Positions 1-7,790 of a DNA stretch of 10,343 bases are shown here, piece after piece. The notes under the pieces were generated by a model that ran no database searches, was not told the origin of the DNA, and saw only the letters and a list, made by a program, of their open reading frames with translations. The DNA is from Acanthamoeba castellanii str. Neff (lineage: Eukaryota; Discosea; Longamoebia; Acanthamoebidae). The DNA lies in contig NW_004457391.1 in NCBI RefSeq assembly GCF_000313135.1, positions 1-10,343 of the forward strand, read 5' to 3'. Numbering within the stretch: position 1 is the first letter of the stretch; each line of letters starts with the position of its first letter. The position numbers were made by a program, and so were the translations under genes.

Positions 1-186
1 AACCAACGCTGCACGAGGTGCGTGAACGAGTGCCTCATCGTCAACGACAGGCACTACCACCAGGGGTGCCACACGTGCCTGCGATGCAACGTCGCCCTAG
101 GCGAGGAGTGCTACGTGCTCGACAACGACGTGGCCTGCCGCAAGTGCGCCGAGGAGGTGCAGGCCATGCGCGAAGCCGAGAAATGA
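1..186 (+). CDS. LIM zinc-finger protein, 3' terminal part
   Basis: Frame 1 is open from the first base and ends at TGA 184-186, giving the last 61 residues of a protein whose start lies outside the window. The residues contain a LIM-type zinc finger: Cys4 and Cys7, then His20, Cys23, Cys26 and Cys29 (the H-x2-C-x2-C-x2-C block), then Cys46 and Cys49. The Cys7-His20 gap of 12 residues is shorter than the usual 16-23. LIM domains bind two zinc ions and mediate protein-protein contacts, often in cytoskeletal or transcriptional proteins. After the finger comes a short charged tail (EEVQAMREAEK) and then the stop. Codon use is strongly G/C at third positions, like the cyclin gene. The overlapping + frame that starts at 18 is a shadow. 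With one finger visible the protein cannot be assigned to a LIM subfamily. Confidence 0.85.
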   Translation, partial: NQRCTRCVNECLIVNDRHYHQGCHTCLRCNVALGEECYVLDNDVACRKCAEEVQAMREAEK

Positions 187-566
187 GCGATCGTCAATGC
201 CACCGTTACTGCAACTTCCCTACCAATAACAACTGATGTTCGGGAAGCAGACGGCGATGAAAAAGATGAAAGAGAGAGCTAAGAATGTATGGATAACTTA
301 TTCGTTTATTCGCTGCACCACCGCGGTAGGACCCTACACAGCATCCCAAACACCCGGGTGGCGGTACTATACAACGAGAGTGCGACTGGTGTAAAGACGA
401 AGAGAAGAGGAGAAGAGAAGAGAAAGACGGCGAAGAGAGGAAGCAGCTGGCCTCCACACTTGGTCGACGAGCAAAAAAAGTGAGAGCGAAGGAGGCGGAG
501 TGGGTCATCACGTGCGCCGTTCGTTTTCCGTCCTTCGTTGGTTCGGTTGAGGTTGTCTGATCTCGA
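187..566. other. Convergent intergenic region / 3' UTRs
   Basis: This stretch lies between the stop of the LIM gene (+) and the stop of the cyclin gene (-), so it should hold both 3' UTRs. I see no convincing gene. Open frames on both strands here are low-complexity Ser/Arg-rich translations. Positions about 395-446 are almost pure purine on the + strand (GA-rich). Confidence 0.6.
305..310 (-). terminator. Possible poly(A) signal of the cyclin gene
   Basis: The - strand reads AATAAA here, about 257 nt downstream of the cyclin stop codon. It is the only canonical hexamer I noticed in the convergent region on that strand. The position suits a medium-length 3' UTR. Confidence 0.4.
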
Positions 567-2362
567 CTAGTCGAACGTCGTGCCGGGGATGGTCGACACC
601 GCGAGGAGCCCCTCGTTGGCATACTTCTTCTTGACCGCCACGAACCAGAGGTCCGTTCCCTCCTTTGGCGACGTGTGAAGCTCGTTGAGCATCATCGCGC
701 ACTGGGTCAGGTCGCTAGCGGCATACTTGGTGTAGTGCTGAAGCGTCTTGTTCTGTAGTTGAAAGCGACAGCGCTAGCGTAAGCTAAAGATCTTCTGAGC
801 TAAGACTGAGCTGAGACTTCGTATTCGTAAACGTACCCAGGTGGGCGACTTGCCAGTCATCTTCCTCGCGAGGAAGACAGCCGCAGCGGCGATGGTGGAC
901 GGAGAGAAGCGCAGCATCGTGTACTCGGGCATGCTCAGCTCGGTGAGGTACTTGGAAAGAGTGTGCGTCATCGCGTCTGACCTTGCAGCCTAAACGATCG
1001 AAAAAGGAGTGGACGTAAGAGACCGCGAACGAGAGCTGATGGAGACTCTACTGATCGAGCTAGCGAGCGAGCTATGCGTACCTTGGAGAACCGTCGGAGA
1101 AAGTGGAGAGGAGTGGGAGTGCCCATGTTGAAGTCGAGAACCTCGAGCATGATCTTCTCCATGCGGAGGATCTGGTCGCGAGTGTAGGCCTCGTCCGAGA
1201 TCCAAATCCAGTCCTCGATGAAGGGCGAGCGGATCTCCTCGAACTTGGAAGCGATGACGAGGGAGGCGATGCCGACCAGCTGCATGCGCTCGCGCGAGAC
1301 CTGCTTCCTTGAGAGGAACATGTCCATCAGGCGCACGCCGAGGAAGACGGTCTCGGAGAGGAGCGTGAAGGTGGAGCCCACGTCGATCATCCAGTCGGCG
1401 AGGATGCCTCGCATCTTGGCGTTGATGCTCTGCTGGAGGCTCATGTAGTTGGGGTTGGGTCGCTCCTTGATCTCACGCTGGCGCAGGACGGTGAAGATGT
1501 CGTCGACCAGGTCGATGCACTGCAGCGGGTCGTCCCTGTCGTCGGCGTCGATGTCCTCGACCTCCTCGAGATCGACCCCGGCGAAGATGTTGCTCAAGAG
1601 GTGGGTCGTCGACAGACGCGGCTCTCGCTGCTGCGCGGCGGCCTCCTCCGAGCTCTCGGTATCATCTGATCTGATCGTTCGGTGGATGACGGTCTTGTTC
1701 GCTCCCGCCGACGTCTCCTCATCTTCGGATTCGGATTCGGATTCCTCGCTCATCTCCTCCTTGCTCTTGTCGAGCACTACCTCCATCTCATCGCGGCTCG
1801 TGTGGCGGATCTTCTCCGAGGCGACGAGGCGAGTCGACTGAGTCGACGATTTGACCTGCACGACGGCCGATGTCGCCCGCTTGGCCTTGAGAAGCGTTCG
1901 AGATGCGCCCGAAGTCGTCATATTCGACGAGCTGGTGGCCGCCTTGAGCACGGTCGATGTAGCAGAGGGTCCCTTGATGGTAGCGCGAGGAAGCCCGAGG
2001 GTGGAGGATGTCTTACCGAGCGACGTGGTGAGTCCAGCGACCGTTGATCGAAGTGCACGCTCCTTGTCGTTGAGGCCCTTGGTCGAGTTCTCCTTGTCCG
2101 AGATGGTGAGGGTTACCTTGGCCGATTTGGTGGTAGACGACTCGAGCGCGGATTTCTTCGCGCCATTGAGAGCGGCACCGAGGATGGACGAAGTGTTGGA
2201 GAGATCCCCGAGCGCCGCACGCTTCTTGGTCGCCGCCGCATCGCTGGTCGCGGGAAGCTTGGCGCGCTTGAGGGGTCGCTTGTTCATCGCGTCCTTGAGG
2301 GCCTCCTCCGCGGTGGTCTGGTTCTCGTCGCGGAAGCGAACCTTGGCTGCTCTGCTCAACAT
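567..2362 (-). CDS. CCNB: B-type cyclin, three exons, complete
   Basis: Exons are 2362-1082, 989-837 and 752-567 on the - strand, joined by GT-AG introns 1081-990 and 836-753, both phase 0. They give 539 residues ending in TAG. The product is the regulatory subunit of the mitotic Cdk1 kinase. A Ser/Thr/Lys-rich N-terminal region carries a destruction box RAALGDLSN (48-56) and a KEN box (90-92), the APC/C degrons. A Ser/Glu acidic stretch follows at about 201-217. The first cyclin fold starts with MRGILADWM (317-325) and runs through KFEEI to FLRRFSK (421-427). Exon 2 continues with AARSDAMTHTLSKYLTEL, and exon 3 supplies the TLQHYTKY helix. FLRR.SK and HTLSKYL are typical of B rather than A cyclins. 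I took the ATG at 2362; the open frame reaches 2416, but only with a TTG. E2F- and Myb-like sites lie upstream, fitting G2/M-regulated expression. Length is at the upper end for the family because of the long N-terminus. Confidence 0.93.
1724..1744 (-). repeat. Hexanucleotide repeat coding Ser-Glu
   Basis: Three tandem TTCGGA-type hexamers inside exon 1 of the cyclin encode part of the alternating Ser-Glu acidic stretch. They could vary in number between strains without breaking the frame. Confidence 0.6.
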
Positions 2363-2518
2363 CTTTGATTGGTAGGTGTTCGAATAATTGCCTTCAAGCT
2401 GCTGCGCGATCTTCAAATCGACTCGATTCGAGAGTAAGCAGGTTTAGTGGGAGAGGCAGCCTTGGAGGTTGGGTAGCGAACAGCAGGTTGCGCAAGGCGT
2501 TTTTTTTTACGCACGATG

Positions 2519-2531
2519 TTTCGCGCCAAAA
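2519..2531. promoter_or_regulatory. E2F/DP-type binding site upstream of the cyclin
   Basis: The 13 bases TTTCGCGCCAAAA match the E2F consensus (TTTSGCGC plus a flanking A tract) completely. The site is about 157 bp upstream of the cyclin ATG, in a normal promoter position. E2F/DP factors drive cell-cycle genes in animals, plants and many protists. Function here is inferred from the match and the neighbouring gene. Confidence 0.6.
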
Positions 2532-2539
2532 GGGCTTGT

Positions 2540-2552
2540 CCGTTACGAACGG
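2540..2552. promoter_or_regulatory. Back-to-back Myb core sites (CCGTT..AACGG)
   Basis: CCGTT and AACGG lie as an inverted repeat around a 3-bp spacer, nine bases from the E2F-like site. AACGG is the core of the MSA element through which R1R2R3-Myb factors activate plant G2/M genes, including B-type cyclins. It is also a core of animal Myb sites. The flanks do not fit the full MSA consensus, so this is only a core match. The inverted pairing and the location before a B-type cyclin are what make it credible. Confidence 0.45.
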
Positions 2553-2990
2553 TTGATTTTGGGTGCGCGACCGCACCACACAATAACCGGCCACCACGCC
2601 GCGAATTGGAATGAAAAATGGTGGGCTGTTTCCGAAATTTTGGAAGCGTTCCAAAAGCCGGAAAAAACTGAACATAGTAGAGGATTTCGCGTGTAAAAAG
2701 TGGGGGTCACAGAGCCTCGCGCCCCTGACAAGTCATTTTTTCCAAGTTTCGTACCCTCTCAAACGTTTCAGTGTGGTTTCAGCTTCCCACAAAATTTTAC
2801 ATGTAGAACAGTGCCTGGAGTTACAGAACATTTTTGATTTATTTATCTTTTTTTTCTTTGTTTCCCATGTTGAAGTCACCACATCACCTCAGGGGCCATC
2901 TGGTCCAAGGGATTGGGTGAGGGTGGTGAGGTTTTGGGCAAGAAGGTGTTGTGAACCTTAACCTTTAACCTTCATCTACCTGCATACTCA
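2553..2990. other. Intergenic; composition boundary near 2765
   Basis: No gene is supported here. CpG dinucleotides are common up to 2764-2765 and then absent for about 1.4 kb, so the edge between host DNA and the CpG-poor block lies near this point. T-rich runs occur at about 2832-2862. A + strand frame at 2611-2961 has no recognisable protein character and is treated as chance. Confidence 0.5.
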
Positions 2991-3101
2991 AAATTGGGAG
3001 CATGTTGAGAAATGGCAGATTAAAATACCATAATTATAAGAGAGAAAATGCTGTAACTGGGCCATCAGTAAAGAACTTGTGGTCATTTGAAATGAGAGGT
3101 C
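2991..3101. repeat. Diverged direct repeat, first copy (A1+B1)
   Basis: Segment A1 (2991-3073) matches A2 (3480-3563) across its length with scattered substitutions and small gaps. Shared stretches include AAATTGG, ATGGCAGAT and CTGTAAC.GGGCCA.CAGT. Segment B1 (3073-3101) is identical over 29 bp to B2 (3356-3384). A and B touch here but are separated and in swapped order in the second copy. No coding potential is seen. Confidence 0.75.
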
Positions 3102-3355
3102 ACAAAAACTTGGAATGTGTGGAGTTAAAAGTGTGAGATGGAGCTTTGTTGTGGTGGAAGTTTATCTTCAGGAATAGTGCTCCAATTCAGCACAAATGAA
3201 GTTCAGTCCATGTGTGCAACTGACTGAATATGGTGTGAGGTTGACCATGAACTGGATGTGGGAGTGACATGTTGGCCACTGATTATGGAATTGATGGAGG
3301 GAATTAAAGCAAAGGCAAGGTACATTTTGAGGTAGCACTCACACAAAACAAGGTG

Positions 3356-3563
3356 GAACTTGTGGTCATTTGAAATGAGAGGTCCAGTCATTTTGAAAAG
3401 TGATTTTGTTTGTGAGTTTAAGCTCATAAAAATGGTTTTGATAACACAAAAATGGTTTTATTTTAACAATAACATCACAAAATTGGATGCATCTTGAGAT
3501 ATGGCAGATCAAAAATCCATCATAATGAGAGATATGATACTGTAACAGGGCCAGCAGTCAAAG
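3356..3563. repeat. Diverged direct repeat, second copy (B2 ... A2)
   Basis: B2 (3356-3384) repeats 29 bases of B1 exactly, and its centre (TCATTTGAAATGA) is nearly palindromic. A2 (3480-3563) is the diverged partner of A1. Between them lies a short AT-rich duplication around AAAAATGGTTTT (3427-3457). The order B-A here against A-B at 2991 argues for rearrangement or separate insertions rather than one simple tandem duplication. Confidence 0.7.
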
Positions 3564-3709
3564 TCAAATTAGTTTGGTGTGGTTGGCATAATGTGAGGAT
3601 TACTGGGGTAGCCAGTGTTCTTTATTTTATTGGCATGGTGGCTATTGTCATTGAGCACACACCTAGAGGAGGAAGCTTTTTTTGATGAATTGGGAAGTGA
3701 ACAAAGGAG

Positions 3710-3715
3710 TTTATT
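3710..3715 (-). terminator. Poly(A) signal of the RS-tailed gene
   Basis: AATAAA on the - strand begins 32 nt beyond the stop codon of the 12-exon gene (TAA 3749-3747). The close fit supports both the gene's 3' end and the chosen reading frame of its last exon. Confidence 0.6.
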
Positions 3716-4055
3716 TTAAAAGTTGGAAAGATTGGAAAGACAGAGTTTAGTATTCACTCCTATCCACATCAGAACCAGAGTGGAAAGGGGAAAGTGACCC
3801 AAGGTCAGGCAATTGGTCAATGTCAGAGTTGTGGCTTCTGTCCCTGCTCCAGCTCCTGCTCTGGCTCCTGCTCTTGTGGTGCTTGTGTTGCATCCATGGC
3901 TGTGCTTGTGGTGGTTGTTGTGGGCACTGCTGTGTCTGTGGGGGTGGGTGTCAGTATCCTCATGATCTTGATGCTTTCTCTTGTGTGATGGTTCTGAGTG
4001 AGGGGTTGTGGAGAGCTGGGACTGCTGTTGATTTTGAGAGTCAGTGATATATTTC

Positions 4056-4075
4056 ATTGTGTATGTGTATGTGAT
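4056..4075 (+). repeat. Palindromic YR motif, copy 1 (intron 11)
   Basis: ATTGTGTATGTGTATGTGAT lies in intron 4025-4102 of the RS-tailed gene. Its flanks TTTC and GAAA extend the near-palindrome to 28 bp. It is in the orientation opposite to copies 3-7 relative to that gene. Confidence 0.85.
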
Positions 4076-4695
4076 GAAAAAAGGGCATGGGTGAATGAAA
4101 ACCTGTGTAGGGGTGCTAGGAGCTGATGCTGTGGAAGAATGGGGTGAAGGTCGAGAAGAAGTGGAGGTACTGGATGAGGTGAGTTGATGTGCCACTGTCT
4201 GGGCTGCTGTAGCCCAGGATGTGATGTCAGATGGGTTGGAGTGAATGGGGATGCTGTCAATAGCACTTGTGATGATGTTGGTCTTGGTTTCGTTTGGTTG
4301 TGCTGAAGCTCTGTTGATATGGTAGCTGAAGTTGAGATGGAAGCAGGCATGAAGTGGAGTAGCATGAAGTGGAGTGTAGTCAAGAACACTTCGTGGTTTG
4401 GTGCTTGAGGCGTAGGCAGTGAGGACAAGCTGATAGAAGACATGACCTATTGTTGGTAGGAAAGCAGGTGAGAAGAGCATGTGCCACCAAGTTACATGAG
4501 CAAAATACATACTCAGTTGATGCACTGAGGAGCAATGTGGACCCACTTCAGGTTCCACCTCTTGATGAGGGAGGGCTTCTTGTAGGCCATGAGCTTGGGA
4601 ATCTTGGCAATGTCCTGGACCAGCAGCAACTCTGGATTGAAGGTATAGGACTTGTTCACTCAACCAATGAAGATGGTGTATAGGCCTGCATGAGT

Positions 4696-4793
4696 ATTGT
4701 GTATGTGTATGTGATGTCAGCATATTTCTAAAAAGGAGTAAGCTGTGGAAGGGGTAATGAAGAGCAATAAGTCATCACATACACATACACAAT
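4696..4793. repeat. Inverted pair of YR motifs bracketing intron 9
   Basis: Arms 4696-4716 and 4773-4793 are perfect 21-bp reverse complements. The intron is 4686-4802 on the - strand, so one arm starts 9 nt after the donor GT and the other ends 10 nt before the end of the acceptor AG. A stem in the RNA would bring the two splice sites together across a 56-nt loop. Confidence 0.85.
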
Positions 4794-5445
4794 GCAATGT
4801 ACCATTGTGTTGGACCCCACTGGCGCTCTTGGAGCAGATGTTGGGGATGCTCCCTGAGATGAGATGCAGAAGCTGCCAGGGGCTATTCTTGTTGGCAAGG
4901 AGGTTGAGAAGAGCTGCCATTTCCAGCATATTGGTTGTCAGGACAGTAGCAAAGCAGTCTGTGTGGTGAGACAGGTTAGTAATCAAACACATGAGCCTTG
5001 ATTTGGAGAGCAGTCATACCACATCAATTCAGATTGGTGTAACCCATCATCTGGTTCAGCCTGTGCTGATCCCAGTGGTGAGTGGATGCATCAATGGAGA
5101 TGTTGCACAGGATGATGTTGACTAGCTTGGGATTTGTGTGAGTGACCTGGAGCTGTTTGATGCACTTGTGGAGGAGCTTCTGGTTGGATCTGGTTTTGTT
5201 GTGTGTTTGTGCTGGCTCAAAAGGTTCTTCTGCCAAGTCAGTGGATTTCCTCTTACCTTTAGCCTTCACTCTACGTTTCTCCTTTTCTTCAGCTTTCTCC
5301 TTCTCCTCTTTCTCCTTTTGAATCCTCTCTTGCAACTCTTGGATAATGTCTTCGATTTTGATGTGTGGATTGCTAAGGATCAGAAGAAGTTGCTCCTGGT
5401 CACAGGCAATGTGATGATCCTAATGTAAAGCAAGCAATTAGATTG

Positions 5446-5541
5446 GCATATATCAACTGCAATTCATCACATACACATACACAATGAAAATAATGGAGCA
5501 TATATCAACTACAATTCATCACATACACATACACAATGAAA
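5446..5541. repeat. 52-bp tandem duplication carrying two YR motifs (intron 7)
   Basis: Two head-to-tail copies (5446-5490 and 5498-5541, period 52) differ at only one or two bases. Each contains GCATATATCAACT.CAATTC followed by the 20-bp motif (cores 5466-5485 and 5518-5537). They lie in intron 5420-5565 and make it roughly twice the length of the motif-free introns. Confidence 0.85.
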
Positions 5542-6041
5542 GAACTATGCAAAAGGAGAACATACCCACTCTCCAGTAGCCACCTTGTTCTTGAGGTGGA
5601 TGAAGTCCCTATCCATGAGGCATGTAGCCACCTTCTTGCCTTGCTCAGGAACTCAACACATCTCTGGCAGGCAATGAGGAGCTCCTTGAAGGCTGGAAGA
5701 GAGTACAGTCAGCACAACAGGATAGTTATAAGAAATACTGGTGGGGAGCATACCGTTCTTGCTGATCTTGTACTTGTTGCCTGCTTGGATCTGCTTGTGC
5801 TGTTCAGTTGAGATGTGCTTGAGGACATGAAGCAGAATTGGATTGGAAATTGAGTGATTGCAAAGATAGAGGGGCGTGATTGGCATGGGTTCTTTGGATT
5901 TGGCATACAAATTCTTGAGGTAGGCGGCACTCTTGGGCCAACTGTTGATGTTGAGGAACTTCTTCATGATGCTGGTGACCTCTTGATGTACCTTTTGAAC
6001 CTCCATGACAAGTGCTCACTCCAACTCATCTCAAAAGTTTT

Positions 6042-6061
6042 ATCACATACACATACACAAC
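6042..6061 (-). repeat. Palindromic YR motif (intron 5)
   Basis: The core sits 9 nt after the donor of intron 6001-6070. Its edge keeps a CpG (6061-6062) where most copies have TG. Together with the shared donor sequence it resembles the copy at 4774-4793. Confidence 0.8.
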
Positions 6062-6530
6062 GAAATGTACCATTGAGCTGATGAGCTTCTTCCAGTCAAT
6101 GGCTTGCTCACCTTGAGTAGTGGTCCAGAACTTGTTGGTGTGTAGGGTGTCACAGTACTGGAAGAAGGCTACAAAGACTTCCCAGGGAAAAGCCACTGTG
6201 CAGTCTGAATGTGATGATTGCTGTTGATGATGCAGTACTCAGGCATCCCATCTTTGAGGATGCACTGAGAGGGAGGCAGCTCTTGAACAAGCAGACACTC
6301 CATCGTCAGAACACCCATCTCATTCATCAACATTGAGAGAACTCTGTGTCCTCTAGCAGTCACCAACCAATGAGTGCCACTCTTCATCATTCAGTCAATG
6401 TCAATCATCACAGTGTTCATCTTCACATGATCCACACAGAGGACACCATAACACTTGAGGAGGGCCTCCTCTGGAGGCATGGAGAGCTCCTCTTCTGTGG
6501 GCTAGGAGGAGATGAATTAGCAAACATTCT

Positions 6531-6550
6531 ATCATGTACACATACACAAT
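6531..6550 (-). repeat. Palindromic YR motif (intron 4)
   Basis: The core lies in intron 6502-6607. Flanks TTCT and AGAA extend the near-palindrome to 28 bp (6527-6554). Its sequence is the same as the copies at 8428 and 8501 in the neighbouring gene. Confidence 0.85.
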
Positions 6551-6924
6551 AGAACGTCCTGCAGTTGTGGTGCATAATTGGCTTCACAAACAGCATGAAA
6601 AGCATACCTCCTTCAGGAGCTTCAACAGCTCCTCATCAGTCACCATGGCAGTTGGCAGGGTTACTTGCTCCTCACTGGCAGATGTTGTTTGGGCTGTCAC
6701 ATCAACCTGAAGAAAGTACAGGATTAGTGAGATTTATAAAGGACTACATTTCATTCAAAATCAAACACACTTACCTCAGGTGCTCTGAGCAAATCTTGTG
6801 ACATCTCTGTGGTGGAGCTGGCTCCAGTGGTGCTATTTTTTTCAGCTTCTTGCTCTTGAGTCTCAGGTATGGTCTGCTGAGAGTCAAGAACAAGCTTCAT
6901 TGATGAGAATATATAAGTTGTTCT

Positions 6925-6944
6925 ATCACATATGTGTACATGAT
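6925..6944. repeat. Palindromic YR motif (intron 2, acceptor side)
   Basis: One of three copies in the 320-bp intron 6877-7196. Its inner dinucleotides read CA CA TA TG TG TA CA TG, differing from other copies only by CA/TG exchanges. Confidence 0.8.
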
Positions 6945-7105
6945 ATATTACTTATATAAAATGGTGGTTATAATTGATTATAAGAGTCAATATTGTTGAA
7001 TAGAATGGAAATATGGATTATAATGAAACAACTGTTATTATGATGAGAGGACACCATGAAAGGAAAGGATGGCATAAATTAGTTGTATTGTATATTTAAA
7101 ATGAT

Positions 7106-7135
7106 ATTTCATTGCATACACATATGCGATGAAAT
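7106..7135. repeat. Palindromic YR motif with a surviving CpG (intron 2, middle)
   Basis: The core is 7111-7130, and flanks ATTTC/GAAAT make a 30-bp near-palindrome. The only CpG left in the inner part of any of the 14 copies is at 7127-7128. Confidence 0.8.
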
Positions 7136-7162
7136 TGTGTCTATAAATGCTAATAAGATTTC

Positions 7163-7182
7163 ATCATGTACATGTACACAAT
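7163..7182 (-). repeat. Palindromic YR motif (intron 2, donor side)
   Basis: The core starts 14 nt after the donor GTATGC of intron 6877-7196. Its inner part reads CA TG TA CA TG TA CA CA on the + strand. Confidence 0.8.
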
Positions 7183-7664
7183 GGGATGGTGCATACCAAT
7201 TCAGTTGGTTTTGCCTTGTTCTTCTCCACCTCTGCCACACTTGCAAAGTAATTCTGAAGCAGAAGACACATGATTCCATTAAATCACACTACTTTCATTA
7301 AACAAACTGTGCTATTGATGTACTGTGCACATGTTTTGAAGTTCGCTGAGGCTCTTCTTCTTGAGGTCGCTCTCCTTCCACTTCTTCCACTCCAGTTGCT
7401 TGACCATCCACTTGGCAAGCTCAGCTGCATTGTGGCAGGTTGTTACCATGGATGGAATGCCACTTGCAGACTGGGTAAGGTTGTCACTCATGTTGTTGTG
7501 TGTAGGTTGGAAAAGAATAATGACCATTGTACCATGTTCAGCCTTAAAAGGACTATGCTCAACCAATGAGATTTTTTGCAGACATTTCTAAAAAGTGTTA
7601 GGCTCAAGGCCACCAATGGTGACAGCCCACTCTGAAATTTCACTGTCTTCATTCCTATTTTATC

Positions 7665-7684
7665 ATCACATACATGTATGTGAT
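7665..7684. repeat. Perfect 20-bp palindrome (YR motif)
   Basis: ATCACATACATGTATGTGAT is its own reverse complement, the only exactly symmetrical copy of the 14. It lies in the gap between the divergent genes. Confidence 0.85.
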
Positions 7685-7733
7685 TTAACTACATTTACAT
7701 CATTTTCATTTCTCCACTTGCATGCACAAAATC

Positions 7734-7753
7734 GTCACATACACATATGCAAT
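7734..7753. repeat. YR motif with CpG at its left edge
   Basis: The core GTCACATACACATATGCAAT keeps CG (7733-7734) where other copies have CA or TA. It lies about 40 bp upstream of the first + strand exon. Confidence 0.75.
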
Positions 7754-7790
7754 AACTATCCTGTCTGAAATCATCTCTTTTTTCTTACAG

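Larger units (their letters stand above)
3747..7491 (-). pseudogene. Unknown ~855-aa protein with RS-rich tail, 12 exons, disrupted
   Basis: Exons on the - strand: 7491-7324, 7253-7197, 6876-6775, 6706-6608, 6501-6071, 6000-5754, 5692-5566, 5419-5020, 4958-4803, 4685-4513, 4429-4103, 4024-3747. Eleven GT-AG introns keep phase throughout, mostly with good signals (e.g. TACTAAC then ACACAG in the eighth). The fifth intron's acceptor is poor. Exon lengths total 2565 nt, and three apparent 1-nt deletions (about 6200, 5645 and 3895) bring this to 856 codons. Four in-frame TGA codons remain: 6393-6391, 5026-5024, 4662-4660 and 4515-4513. The protein starts MSDNLTQSAS and has a Lys-rich helical segment around ESDLKKKSLSELQNMC (weakly SAP-like). 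Its middle is Trp/Cys/His-containing and unrecognised, followed by a Lys/Glu coiled coil (in exon 8), a Ser/Thr/Pro-rich region, a His-rich stretch and an Arg-Ser tail ending SDVDRSEY. I do not recognise the family. It faces the DUF7869 gene head to head and may be its partner. Confidence 0.6.
7492..7790. promoter_or_regulatory. Divergent gap between the two element genes
   Basis: The - strand gene starts at 7491 and the first visible + strand exon begins at 7791 after a clean acceptor (a T-rich run, then CTTACAG). The gap should therefore hold both promoters and any 5' exon of the + gene. A short + frame from the ATG at 7616 runs to a donor-like GTATGT inside the first palindrome and could be that exon, but support is weak. 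Two YR motifs lie here. No TATA box is convincing. Confidence 0.4.

Noticed and set aside
206..702. Antisense open frames in the convergent region
   Set aside because: They overlap the true last exon of the cyclin in other frames, or are low-complexity translations of a GA-rich 3' UTR.
2368..2372. CCAAT box on the - strand before the cyclin
   Set aside because: It lies only six bases before the ATG, so it is more likely 5' UTR sequence than a promoter element.
1103..2375. Several long + strand frames opposite cyclin exon 1
   Set aside because: They are shadows caused by G/C-rich third positions; the - strand frame has clear cyclin domains.
2363..2416. Upstream extension of the cyclin frame by 18 residues
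   Set aside because: It begins with TTG, not ATG. The ATG at 2362 gives a natural N-terminus and eukaryotes rarely start at TTG.
2611..2961. 116-residue + strand frame
   Set aside because: It crosses the composition boundary, has T-run-driven Phe stretches and shows no domain or gene signals.
2950..2972. Telomere-like CCTTAACC repeats at the block edge
   Set aside because: There are only about three imperfect units, and they do not match a known telomere repeat in tandem.
7476..7566. Extension of the - strand gene upstream of 7491
   Set aside because: The frame opens with TTG. An inner ATG at 7527 is possible, but MSDNLTQS at 7491 looks the better start; left as a minor uncertainty.
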